From a virus: a stretch of 45,380 nucleotides of DNA. This document shows, one piece after another, positions 17,001 to 24,517 of this stretch. The stretch is from positions 1-45,380 of IMG/VR virus record IMGVR_UViG_3300047121_000414; one strand, 5' to 3'. A program made the position numbers and the translations under genes. The notes under the pieces are model-generated. The model was not told the DNA's origin and ran no database searches. It saw only the letters and a list, made by a program, of their open reading frames with translations. Each line of letters begins with the position of its first letter. Position 1 is the stretch's first letter.

Positions 17001-17841
17001 CACTGTCGCTTCTGAAAGCCGCAGCCGCGAAGAGCAGTTGCGTCGCGACGCCAATGCCGCCGAGGCCCAGTTCGGACAAAACGATCCGAGAGTGGCGCAG
17101 GCGAGGCGCGACGAGCAGCAGGCCACAGAGGCTCGTCGAAAGACTGAACGCGACCGACTCAAGGTTGACGAGCAGATTTCTGCGGAGCGCGAGAGGTTCG
17201 AGCGAGACTTGCTGGCAGGGAGGGGCCGACAGGCCGACAGGGATCGTGCCGACGAGATTCGCCGGCAGCGGGCCATCGTCGATGACGAAACGCGATCTGC
17301 TTCCGATAAGGAGCGAGCCAGGCTGCGGGTTCAGCGACTTGAACTTGAGCAGGCGCAGAGTTTTGAGTCGCAGCCTGGCGTTGCGAGGCTTCGCAGGCAG
17401 GCAGACGAACTAAACATTCAAGATCAGCGCGTCGCGCAGGAAATCGAGTCGCGGCAGCGGGGCCGCGAGCTTGCGCTATCGGATCGCGAGCGAACGCGGC
17501 GCGAAATTGACCAGGGCGCCGTCGATCTGCGCAACGCCCTGCCGGAGATTGGTGCTGGAGGCGTGCAGGAGGCGGCCAGAAACCTTGTCGACCAACTGGC
17601 ACCGGCCCTGGCGTCGCTGCGCGACGAGGTTCTCAATGCCCGCCTGCAAGGCCCGTCTCGTGCAGCCCTCCAGGTATCCGACATCAACACAGCGGAAGGC
17701 GCCAGGGAACTCAACCGCCTCATGCGGGGCGATGACTCCGCGCGGGACGTCAACCTCGTGGAACTTCAGAAGCAAACCGGCGTGCTCGAGGACATCAAGA
17801 CGGCAATCGAGCGCGAAACGAACGTAGTTGTTGACCTGTAA
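14029..17841 (+). CDS. tail tape measure protein
   Basis: 1270 residues, the longest gene, and in the expected place after the G/GT pair. It is mostly helical, with long charged coiled-coil stretches rich in Gln, Arg, Ala and Glu in the N- and C-terminal thirds. A hydrophobic block at about residue 657-695 (LAFILGGTAGLFTALGVTIG and LLIPLARFAL) has one or two membrane-like helices, usual for tape measures. The protein sets tail length and may enter the cell envelope during DNA injection. By the lambda rule the tail would be roughly 190 nm, an estimate only. No peptidase motif was recognised. Confidence 0.93.
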   Translation: MARGYLGKISAVVSANTGSYVRGLNESAARTRDFAREVQSTLRRASSEASKSIQAIYTPLQQFERALQNASSLKLSFKGFPGAIKTVEELQASLAKLKDSDIDIAVRTSGLRSLDELKRTINQISSKDIDFVRNTGGLDAVKRLRAELGSVDNFVVKTEVKVRAEQLDAVIEKFAVIDDKQIDAVINVVGERQLEATLLKERQLRSIADGLSAPLSDAVSKFAQLSSEVQAAFVPALSRAQTGVQNMTDEAEAGVEISRRKFKELEEQVNLTTSAINRLAQANQLVSRLGEGGGLRDAAPRQFDALNRAGSLFERGNRLSGMERAGFGIAGQEDAVRSYARQIEQMRAMRERLAAEQSDTSQIDAAITRTTQRLEEEEAALERLIESAERYKKVQATEFVTFPGNATGEFGPPRPPPTLENFGPAAPPGFSQVASTDIGRDILDSQRQLERLRGSLVSVKSQVESLPASVQSRFIPAIRQAEQDFLRLARAPQAAQREIDAAASRLQRLEQAAKRAATAASLQSFGEFTSDASVKQATGELQALQKVLIQVGATANGAAAKAYEQLRERIARAVREGNAGFPQVRREIQRLEAAAAKAAAATGRISEGNALRQISRGGDIARAGMDKFSLAAQQAGFALDDFFSVTGGLDQRLRAVANNVSQLAFILGGTAGLFTALGVTIGAQLLIPLARFALNAKDGEDAAKGMSSALESQRDRVKQLADAYKELARSIAESGMSEGGREQFNRLGEQQERRRQQQAIALDAVAGQSPQLAAARGAVAAADRAMGDATTVGQAQDAARASRQARAELARQERLASARVRSLADSAPIDRLRQQRASTRDELARERARRQNSVLPSILTLGLSTFLPGFSTSRNRENALRERLATQQGAISLSQQRQTEDFITRGQRIAGRFAPFQENVQGFTATGSRIDSFLSRFNDTAQQIADGTLSGRGVDKATKQLEALAANLERAAIAVQGFSQVLDSQAGQLAATVASESRSREEQLRRDANAAEAQFGQNDPRVAQARRDEQQATEARRKTERDRLKVDEQISAERERFERDLLAGRGRQADRDRADEIRRQRAIVDDETRSASDKERARLRVQRLELEQAQSFESQPGVARLRRQADELNIQDQRVAQEIESRQRGRELALSDRERTRREIDQGAVDLRNALPEIGAGGVQEAARNLVDQLAPALASLRDEVLNARLQGPSRAALQVSDINTAEGARELNRLMRGDDSARDVNLVELQKQTGVLEDIKTAIERETNVVVDL

Positions 17842-17855
17842 CTAGGAGCACAGCG

Positions 17856-18224
17856 GTGGCAGACATCTCGTACAGCATCACCATGAAGGTTGACAAAGAC
17901 AACCTGTCGAACGCCGTCTCGGCGAGCGGCATCACGGCCACGATGGCCCAGGTTGGCCTCCAGTCGATGACGCTAGCACTCACCACTTCCGCAACGGCCA
18001 TCTCGACCGCCTCGCTGTCCAGCGTCGGCATGGCGTTTCTTCGGAATCTGTCCACATCAACAACCTCGACGGCCCAGGTCGGCATCACGGCCGGAGGCTC
18101 ATTCGTCCCGCTCTGCACGCTGCGGGCCGGCGAGCCGCAGATTTTCCGAATGACTACAGGCCAAGCGTATGCGGCCATCGGAACGAGCGGCACCCGCCTT
18201 CGCGTTGACATTACGGAGGGCTGA
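17856..18224 (+). CDS. small virion-associated protein, paralog 3
   Basis: 122 residues, starting at GTG with AGGAG nine bases upstream. The C-terminal half (MAFLRNLSTSTTSTAQVGI, then LCTLRAGEPQIFRM) shares the KN-L-S-T-T-S pattern and strand order of the proteins at 10099 and 10588. The first half is Ser/Thr/Ala-rich. It follows the tape measure and precedes tail-tip candidates, so a tail role is likely. No catalytic features. Confidence 0.75.
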   Translation: MADISYSITMKVDKDNLSNAVSASGITATMAQVGLQSMTLALTTSATAISTASLSSVGMAFLRNLSTSTTSTAQVGITAGGSFVPLCTLRAGEPQIFRMTTGQAYAAIGTSGTRLRVDITEG

Positions 18225-18226
18225 AG

Positions 18227-19294
18227 ATGCCCAAGTTAGTCAAGGAAATCACCGAGGGCGGATCGAACGAGCGGTCGGCAGACGGCGGCCAGTTAGCCGA
18301 CGTCTCCGTCCGCACTTGGCGCATCATCCTCAACTCGCCGAACGAGGCATACAACATCCAGGAGGAGATCGACGTCTTTATCGGCGATCTCCATCCTGTG
18401 AACACCAATGTCCCGTGCGTCGCCATCAGCGAGAAGGCGGAAGGCAACTCCCGCGTCGTCCGCGTCGTCACGGCGACGTATCAGACATCCCCAGGCACAG
18501 ACCCGGAGAACCCAGGCAGAGACCCGCAGTCCGATCCGCCGGAAGCAAGGCCATTCCAGTGGTCTGTCAGTTGTCAGTTGATGGAAGTCCCGGCGACGGA
18601 CGCGATCAACCTCGGCGACTTCCAGGGGCAGACGCTGCTTGGCATGGGGCTGCCCAAGCAGCCGTCGGACGATCAAGTCGAAGGGCTGACGAAACTCATC
18701 CCCATTGTCAACATCCGCGGCGAGCGAAGGCTCGACGGCATCCCAATCAATGACCTGAACAACGTCGGTAAAATGAACGAGGCAGACTTCGCGTTTTTCG
18801 GATGGAACATCCCGCGGCACAAGTGCCTGTTCCGGTCGCTTGAAGTGCAGCCTGTCGTCGAGCCGGGACGTCGGGACAACCCGCAGCCGTGGCGCGGCTA
18901 CAGTTGCGTCTACGAGTTCTGCGTCAAGACCAGCAGCACCGACTGGAACATCACCTATCCGTTGTCCAGCTTTAACATCAAGAACGACGGCCTCGGCGCC
19001 GCCGACGTAGACGAAGGCGCTCTTAGCCTAGAACTGACAGATGGAGGAAAGATCAAGGATTGGCAGAACGGCCACACCTATGCCGTCGGCACGCAGGGAC
19101 GCAAGATGCGGGCGAATATCCTCATCAATCACAGCGACGGCGGCGCGTCGCAGCGTCCGTCTGCGCAGCCTGTGGCCCTGAACGAGAACGGAACGCCGCG
19201 GAAGCTGGACGGTGACCGCAAGGTGCTCACCAAGACGGTCGTGGTTCAAGAGTCCATCCCGTTCCAGAACAACTTCGCCGCCTTCGGATTGTAG
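18227..19294 (+). CDS. putative tail protein, unknown family
   Basis: 355 residues, soluble, mixed alpha/beta, without signal peptide or catalytic motif. Residues 20-90 hold strands around VSVRTWRIILNSPNEAYNI, followed by a Pro-rich loop (PGTDPENPGRDPQSDPPEA) and a larger domain with several aromatic patches such as FAFFGWNIPRHKCLFRSLEV and WRGYSCVYEFCVKTSS. The place after the tape measure is that of the distal tail protein, but the family signature was not recognised. It is two bases from the previous gene, in the same operon. Confidence 0.75.
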   Translation: MPKLVKEITEGGSNERSADGGQLADVSVRTWRIILNSPNEAYNIQEEIDVFIGDLHPVNTNVPCVAISEKAEGNSRVVRVVTATYQTSPGTDPENPGRDPQSDPPEARPFQWSVSCQLMEVPATDAINLGDFQGQTLLGMGLPKQPSDDQVEGLTKLIPIVNIRGERRLDGIPINDLNNVGKMNEADFAFFGWNIPRHKCLFRSLEVQPVVEPGRRDNPQPWRGYSCVYEFCVKTSSTDWNITYPLSSFNIKNDGLGAADVDEGALSLELTDGGKIKDWQNGHTYAVGTQGRKMRANILINHSDGGASQRPSAQPVALNENGTPRKLDGDRKVLTKTVVVQESIPFQNNFAAFGL

Positions 19295-19296
19295 TC

Positions 19297-19809
19297 ATGG
19301 CAGAAGGCTATCTCATCGGCCCTGGCCTACGCGACGCGATCAAGGAGACGATCACTCGCGTCGGGGAGATGCCGTACCGAGTGACTAGGAACGAGCCTCC
19401 GTCAAGGTTCGAGGACATTCCGTCCCCCGGCCAAAAGCTCAAGCGCGGCACCTACACCGGCTCGTGGGCCATCGGCACAACGGCCGTCGTGACGTTGGCC
19501 GGCTCGACGCAGACCTACGCGGTCACGAACTACTGCATCGACGCCGACGGGGACGCGGCATCGTCGGCCTCGTTCAACGTCGTCTTCGGCTCCGTCATGG
19601 GGACGCAGACGGCTGTCGAGATTCAGGTGCCGACGCAGACTTGCACGATGGTGGTGGGCGGTTTCGATCTGACCGAACTGCCGAACTACGATGCGGGCCA
19701 GATTCAACTCCTCGGCCACGGCGCTTCGGACACGAACTACACGGCCTGCCAGGGCTTGCAGTGGTACAGCGTCATCTCCTGCTCGACCTCGACGGTGTCG
19801 ATCACATGA
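19297..19809 (+). CDS. putative tail protein, unknown family
   Basis: 170 residues, beta-rich, rich in Thr, Val and Gly. The first 40 residues are charged and may be helical, the rest looks like a beta-sandwich ending in a Ser/Thr strand. No motif for a function. Its stop overlaps the start of the following Cys-rich tail protein (ATGA), and it probably forms part of the tail tip. Confidence 0.72.
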   Translation: MAEGYLIGPGLRDAIKETITRVGEMPYRVTRNEPPSRFEDIPSPGQKLKRGTYTGSWAIGTTAVVTLAGSTQTYAVTNYCIDADGDAASSASFNVVFGSVMGTQTAVEIQVPTQTCTMVVGGFDLTELPNYDAGQIQLLGHGASDTNYTACQGLQWYSVISCSTSTVSIT

Positions 19810-21917
19810 CGCTCATCACCTTCACAGACGGCAAGCCTGTCCTGCGTGACGGGAAGGTGGGAACGGAGCAGGCGTGCTGTTGTGGATGCTTCGGGTGCGT
19901 GATAGACGGCCAAGTGAAGTGCCAATACACGACGAAAGAGTCGTGCGAGGAATGCACTCGCACATACCAATGCCACGAGCGCGTGAACACTGAATGCGAC
20001 GGCGACTGCCCGGAGGGGTATGAGCCGTACACCGACTCTCGCACGGCCATCCGAATCACGTTCGCAAATAACTGCTGGCCTCAATCCTATTTCGACTACT
20101 CCACAAACACGTCGTTCGTTTACTTCGCCGTCGTAGATGAAGTCGTAATCGGATGCGGCCAAATCTTGTCCGCCACGATTGCATCGCAGTCCGGCAAACT
20201 CGCCAAACTCGGGCACGTTGCACCAACGGTCACTGCCGCCCCGCTGGATTCGTCGTATTGCGTCCAGGGAGGTTCGGGCGCCGTCCTGGGCGTGACGCTT
20301 GAAGAAGTGGACGACCCTCTCGGCTGCGGGCTTCGAGTTTGGCGCGTCGCATCTGTCCAGGTCATCAGCGGAGGCAGCGGCTATGTGGCCGACCAATACA
20401 GTGGGTGCCCGACTATCGCCTTCACCGCGGGCCTCAGCCGCGAGCCGCCAACACTGACGGCGAGTGCTACTGGGGGTTCCGGGGGCAGCCTGACAGTCTC
20501 AATCGCAGAAAACGCTGTCAGCCCAAAAACATGGCGAGTCTCGGGCATTGCGGTAGCGGCAGGAGGGAGCGGATACGCTGACGGAGCATCCGTCACGGTC
20601 ACCGCCGCCGCCGGCGACACCACGCAGGCGGGCGCGACGGCCAGCGTGCGCACATCACGAGTCGCCCCGACGGTTGCCGTTAACCAACTGGGCGCACCGT
20701 TCTGCAACGGCACGGGAGCCGTCGTTACGGTCACGATGGCAGAAACAGCCAACTGGCAAGGCTCTGGCCGATCTGTGTGGCGAGCCACTGCATTCCAGGT
20801 CGTGAATGGCGGATCTGGCTACGTCGAGTGGGATTTGTTTTTCGTCACCGTAACCGACGGAACTATGTCGGCGGAGGCGGACTGCTACGTCTTGTCCGTT
20901 GACGAGAACGGCGCCGTTCTGGAAGTTGAGTTGTCTTCCATGGGCGTGTATTACAAGAACACGGGCGTCATTGAGTCTGTCGTTGTCAGTAACGCAGGTC
21001 AGTATTACGGTGCAGACCCAGAACCAAACCCCATCACATTGCAGGAGGCATCAGCCCAGGTCGCGGAGGTTGACGAAAACGGCGCAATACTCAGCGTTGC
21101 CGTAACCGACGGAGGCGCGTACTACCGCGAAGTCCCGACAGTCGACCCATATGTCGCGACGCCCACTGTCACCATCACTGGGGGATACGGTTCCGGGGCC
21201 GTCATCGTACCCACAATCGACACGGACACCTCGAGCCCGACATTCGGACAAATCACATCTCTGGATGTCACCGACGGAGGATCGGGTTACCTCGCGTTGT
21301 GCGAGCGCACTCGATCAGTATCGTCCTGCGAAGACTGCCCGCCGCGCGACTTGCCTGAATACAGTCAGTGTGACCAGGCGTCCGCCGAAGGCCCGTGCGG
21401 CACATGGCAGCGAGTGGACTGCGACGAAGTCGACCCGGAATCCCCGTGCTGCGAGTCATGTCTGCCGGAGTGTTCTTTTGTTCCGCCGTCATGGAGCGGC
21501 CAAACGGCGGGTGGATACTACAGGCAGTCCACTCTGAACGTCGTACCAAACTCAATGTGGGGAGCGGCGCCTTACAGGCAGGACTGGACAGCCCCACCTG
21601 GATGCACGCTGTGGTGGGAGGAAATCAGAGTGAATCAGACAGAGGAAACGGCAAACCTCTGCTACACAAACCCCATTAACGGCAACAAATCCTACGCCTT
21701 TCGTACTTGGGTTCTCCACAGAGTGCTGCTGTTGGACTGTAGGACGCAGGAGGTGCGAGACATAACATCTGAAGCGCTTTCCGCTCCGTATGGCGGCGTG
21801 TTGTGCCTGTGGAACCTCCAGTGGCTTGGGAACACACCCCCGCCGTGCGACGAGGAGGACTGTATTGGCGACAACCCTGGGTTCCCAGGGGAAACATGGA
21901 GCATCGCGTGCCCATGA
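19806..21917 (+). CDS. large Cys-rich tail protein with GGSGY repeats
   Basis: 703 residues. Three Cys-rich regions stand out: residues about 18-75 (with CCCGCFGC and CEECTRTYQC), about 500-570 (CEDCPPRD, CCESCLPEC) and near the C-terminus (CDEEDCIG). Between them lies a repeated beta domain whose copies have a V-x-x-GGSGY turn, seen at least four times plus GGAYY and AGQYY variants. Such GGSGY repeats are common in phage tail fibres and tip proteins. The many cysteines are unusual for a phage virion protein and suggest metal binding or disulfides formed outside the cell. The start at 19806 is the ATGA overlap; no signal peptide is seen. Confidence 0.8.
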   Translation: MTLITFTDGKPVLRDGKVGTEQACCCGCFGCVIDGQVKCQYTTKESCEECTRTYQCHERVNTECDGDCPEGYEPYTDSRTAIRITFANNCWPQSYFDYSTNTSFVYFAVVDEVVIGCGQILSATIASQSGKLAKLGHVAPTVTAAPLDSSYCVQGGSGAVLGVTLEEVDDPLGCGLRVWRVASVQVISGGSGYVADQYSGCPTIAFTAGLSREPPTLTASATGGSGGSLTVSIAENAVSPKTWRVSGIAVAAGGSGYADGASVTVTAAAGDTTQAGATASVRTSRVAPTVAVNQLGAPFCNGTGAVVTVTMAETANWQGSGRSVWRATAFQVVNGGSGYVEWDLFFVTVTDGTMSAEADCYVLSVDENGAVLEVELSSMGVYYKNTGVIESVVVSNAGQYYGADPEPNPITLQEASAQVAEVDENGAILSVAVTDGGAYYREVPTVDPYVATPTVTITGGYGSGAVIVPTIDTDTSSPTFGQITSLDVTDGGSGYLALCERTRSVSSCEDCPPRDLPEYSQCDQASAEGPCGTWQRVDCDEVDPESPCCESCLPECSFVPPSWSGQTAGGYYRQSTLNVVPNSMWGAAPYRQDWTAPPGCTLWWEEIRVNQTEETANLCYTNPINGNKSYAFRTWVLHRVLLLDCRTQEVRDITSEALSAPYGGVLCLWNLQWLGNTPPPCDEEDCIGDNPGFPGETWSIACP

Positions 21918-22330
21918 AAAACTTTGTGATCGCAGTGGAGCGAGGCGACAGGCCGCTAACATCTCAAGAACTATACGCCGCACTGTCAGATGGACGCGCG
22001 AGGATTATTTCTAGCAGCGACGACAGCAAAGACGGCGAGCCATCGGCGGCGGCTGTTGCCGCTCCATCCATGCTCTCTAAGGCCGCGAACTTCGCCACCT
22101 CGGCCGCGAAGCACATCGCCGCCGGGATGCCCCAGTGCAGCGACGAGGAGCGGGAGCGGCGATTCGCCATCTGCCAGGGCTGCGAGTTCTACGACGGATC
22201 GGCGTGCTCGAAGTGCGGTTGCCCGGTCGTGCGGGAGTCGCGGTTCGTGAGCAAATTGTCATGGGCCAACGAAAAGTGCCCGGTTGGCAAGTGGGGCAAG
22301 GAAGCCCAAAAAGCCGTGGACAACCCCTAG
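21914..22330 (+). CDS. small zinc-ribbon protein
   Basis: 138 residues. The first 75 are helical and Ala-rich. The C-terminal 50 hold a Cys cluster: ICQGCEFYDGSACSKCGCP with a later KCPVGKW. This C-x2-C ... C-x2-C-x-C pattern and CPxGKW ending are found in many phage proteins of unknown role placed after tail genes. It probably binds zinc. ATGA overlap with the Cys-rich tail gene suggests joint synthesis. The stop lies within a promoter-like element. Confidence 0.78.
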   Translation: MKNFVIAVERGDRPLTSQELYAALSDGRARIISSSDDSKDGEPSAAAVAAPSMLSKAANFATSAAKHIAAGMPQCSDEERERRFAICQGCEFYDGSACSKCGCPVVRESRFVSKLSWANEKCPVGKWGKEAQKAVDNP

Positions 22331-22348
22331 CCTACTTGTCACGATATT
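22329..22348 (+). promoter_or_regulatory. CTAC-N7-GATATT element before the HExxH gene
   Basis: CTAC (22332-22335), seven bases, then GATATT (22343-22348), overlapping the previous stop. The ATG of the next gene is at 22353, five bases after GATATT, and has no Shine-Dalgarno, so this promoter would give a leaderless mRNA. This is one of the two best arguments that the motif is a promoter. Confidence 0.5.
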
Positions 22349-22352
22349 ACCT

Positions 22353-22637
22353 ATGGCCGGCGACCACCACTTCACCATCCACGGCGTCAAATGGCTCCTC
22401 CGCTTCACGCGGCTGCGTGGGCGGGCAGCCGGGTGGGCGTACTTGCCTGATGCCAAGAACCCGAAGATGCCGCGGAAGATTCTGATCGACGAGCGGCTCA
22501 CGGGCCGCGCCCGCCTGGAGACGATCCTGCATGAGTGCATCCATGTCTCGTTCCCCACGGCCAGCGAAGAGCACGTTACCGAGGCCGCCAGAGACATCTC
22601 CCGCGTCCTCTGGAGCCTCCGCGACGAGTCTCCTTGA
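22353..22637 (+). CDS. small HExxH-motif protein, possible metallopeptidase
   Basis: 94 residues. ETILHECIHVSFP near residue 50-60 is an HExxH zinc-protease type motif, followed by a helix with EEHVTEAARDISRVLW. The layout recalls short phage proteins related to ImmA- or SprT-type peptidases; such small versions may not be enzymes, since the third ligand cannot be assigned with confidence (a Glu after the motif is a candidate). No ribosome site precedes the ATG; initiation is probably leaderless. It overlaps the following gene. Confidence 0.72.
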   Translation: MAGDHHFTIHGVKWLLRFTRLRGRAAGWAYLPDAKNPKMPRKILIDERLTGRARLETILHECIHVSFPTASEEHVTEAARDISRVLWSLRDESP

Positions 22638-22866
22638 CGCCGTCGTCGCGACGCTCCCCGACACCTACCACGGCATCGGCTACTGGATCGACAACGTCGC
22701 CCCCGACGCCAGGGCGGAATTGGACGAGATCAAGCGGCAGTTTCGGGCCGGCGCCATCAAGACCCCGCGCCGCACGCTCGCCAAGGCGATCGCCAAGCAA
22801 CTCAACGAGCGCGGCATCTGCCGGATCGGATTCCCAGGAGTCGAAGCATGGCTGCAAAGGGGCTGA
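22531..22866 (+). CDS. hypothetical protein with DNA-binding-like C-terminal part
   Basis: 111 residues from the ATG at 22531 (GGAG ten bases upstream); an ATG at 22543 is possible. The first 30 residues are Pro/Ser-rich and overlap the HExxH gene, so they may be poorly conserved. The later part, LLDAVVATLPDTYHGIGYW then RRTLAKAIAKQLNERGICRIG, looks like a compact helical domain with an IGFPGV wing. Family unknown; small phage proteins of this sort often precede the metallophosphoesterase. It overlaps the next gene by 19 bases. Confidence 0.62.
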   Translation: MSASMSRSPRPAKSTLPRPPETSPASSGASATSLLDAVVATLPDTYHGIGYWIDNVAPDARAELDEIKRQFRAGAIKTPRRTLAKAIAKQLNERGICRIGFPGVEAWLQRG

Positions 22867-24014
22867 AGGCGGCGATCATCTCGGCGCTGCCTGCGGAGAC
22901 GCCGGCCGCGGACTCCGAACAGGTCACGCAGCGGCAGGACGGCGACACGCTGGAGGCGAAGAGCACCTCGCGGCGGATCAAGACCGTCGAAGATTTGTTG
23001 CGGCATATCGAAGCCGACATGACCCGCTACGAGGTGGCGGCCAGCGAGGCCACGAAGTGGGAGTGTGGCGATGGCGAAGGCGGCAGCATTGAACTCCACC
23101 GGGTCTTCGTTCGCCTCAAGCCCAAGGCCGGGCCTGGAGTGCTTGAGTGCGTCGAGGGGTTGATCAAGGCGGCCGGGAAGAAGCTGCGCCAGCACAAGCC
23201 AGCGGCCCGCAGCAGAAAAACGCGGAAGGACGGCCTCTGGCAAGTTCTCATCGTCTCTGACACGCATTTTGGGGCGTATGCGTGGAGCAAGACGACCGGC
23301 GGCGCCGACTATGACCTGGGCATCGCGGAATCGCGAGTGACGGCGGCAACGAATCGGCTGTTTGACGCTGGGGACGAGTACCAGCCGGCCCTCCGCACGA
23401 TCGCCTTCCTTGGCGACCTGTTCCACTTCGACACGCCCGCAGGCACGACCACCAGCGGGACACCGCTCGAGCGGGACGGACGCATCCAGAAGGTCATCAA
23501 CGTCGCCTCCGACGTTCTCCTTGGCATCGTCGAGCGGTCAGCGGCGACCGTCCCGACGGACGTCTTCACCGTCAACGGAAACCACGACGAAGTCCTGACA
23601 TGGGCGTTTCAGCGAATACTCCTAGAGCGCTACCGCGGAGTTTCGTCCGTCAACGTGAGAACGCAGTTCACCGGCCGCCAGTACGCCCCATACGGGCGGA
23701 ACTTACTGGGCTTCTGCCACGGCCACAAAGCCAAGCGGAAGCTGCCCCAGATCATGGCGCTCGAGCAGTCTGCGGCCTGGAGCGAGAGCGTCTATCGGGA
23801 GTGGCACACGGGCCACCTCCACCACCAGGCCGCCGAGAACAACAAGCCGCTGGACACGCTTGATGGAGTCATCGTCAGAACGGCCCCAACGGTCGTCCCG
23901 CCAGACGATTGGCACTCGGCCGGCGGCTTCATTGGCGCGAGACAGTGCATGGAGACGTTCCTCTACCGCCCCGAGGGCGGGCTGGTGTCGATGCACGTTG
24001 CGGGGGCGGAATAA
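22848..24014 (+). CDS. calcineurin-like metallophosphoesterase
   Basis: 388 residues. The first 125 or so form a separate charged domain of unknown type. The catalytic domain has all expected metal motifs in order: SDTHFG (about 136), FLGDLFH (about 188), NGNHDE (about 242), CHGHK (about 289) and GHLHHQ (about 321). Phage members of this family are likely nucleases or phosphodiesterases, perhaps in DNA repair or processing, but the substrate is unknown. It is followed by nucleotide-metabolism genes in one operon, with a one-base overlap to the next. The start lies inside the preceding gene. Confidence 0.88.
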   Translation: MAAKGLKAAIISALPAETPAADSEQVTQRQDGDTLEAKSTSRRIKTVEDLLRHIEADMTRYEVAASEATKWECGDGEGGSIELHRVFVRLKPKAGPGVLECVEGLIKAAGKKLRQHKPAARSRKTRKDGLWQVLIVSDTHFGAYAWSKTTGGADYDLGIAESRVTAATNRLFDAGDEYQPALRTIAFLGDLFHFDTPAGTTTSGTPLERDGRIQKVINVASDVLLGIVERSAATVPTDVFTVNGNHDEVLTWAFQRILLERYRGVSSVNVRTQFTGRQYAPYGRNLLGFCHGHKAKRKLPQIMALEQSAAWSESVYREWHTGHLHHQAAENNKPLDTLDGVIVRTAPTVVPPDDWHSAGGFIGARQCMETFLYRPEGGLVSMHVAGAE

Positions 24015-24517
24015 TGGCTACTCTCCCCTACAACACACCGATCGACTGGCTCCGCATCGCCGCCCAGGAGGCCGCTGCGGGGAGCCACGATATGCACACC
24101 CAGAACGGCGCGATCCTGGTGCCGCGGGGCGCGGCCTACGTCTGCGTCGGCGTCAACAAGGTGCCGGCGGGCGTGTGGGCGGCGCCGGATCGGCTCGCGC
24201 GGCCGGCGAAGTACGAATACATCGAACACGCGGAGCGGATGGCGATCTATCAGGCCGCGCGGGTCGGCACGCCGACGCTGGGGGCGACGCTTTACTGCCC
24301 CTGGTTCGCCTGCATGGACTGTGCCAGGGCGATCATCGTGGCCGGGATCACCGAGGTCGTCGGCCATGTCAAACCGCGGGCCGCGACGCCGGAGCGGTGG
24401 ACGTCGAGCATCGTCAAGGCCGAGGCCATGCTCCGCGAGGCGAACGTGTCGATGCGGTGGCTCGCGGAGCCGCTGGGGGTGACGATCAAGTTCGACGGCC
24501 AGGAGATGACGCTGTGA
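24014..24517 (+). CDS. deoxycytidylate (dCMP) deaminase-like protein
   Basis: 167 residues. The zinc-dependent cytidine deaminase motifs are present: HAERMAIY near residue 71 (His ligand and catalytic Glu) and CPWFACMDCARAII near residue 94 (Cys ligands). The extra Cys and family length fit dCMP deaminases, which turn dCMP into dUMP for thymidylate synthesis, though a related deaminase is not excluded. The neighbour is a dNMP kinase, which supports a nucleotide pool role. The start is at TAATG junction 24014. Confidence 0.86.
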   Translation: MATLPYNTPIDWLRIAAQEAAAGSHDMHTQNGAILVPRGAAYVCVGVNKVPAGVWAAPDRLARPAKYEYIEHAERMAIYQAARVGTPTLGATLYCPWFACMDCARAIIVAGITEVVGHVKPRAATPERWTSSIVKAEAMLREANVSMRWLAEPLGVTIKFDGQEMTL

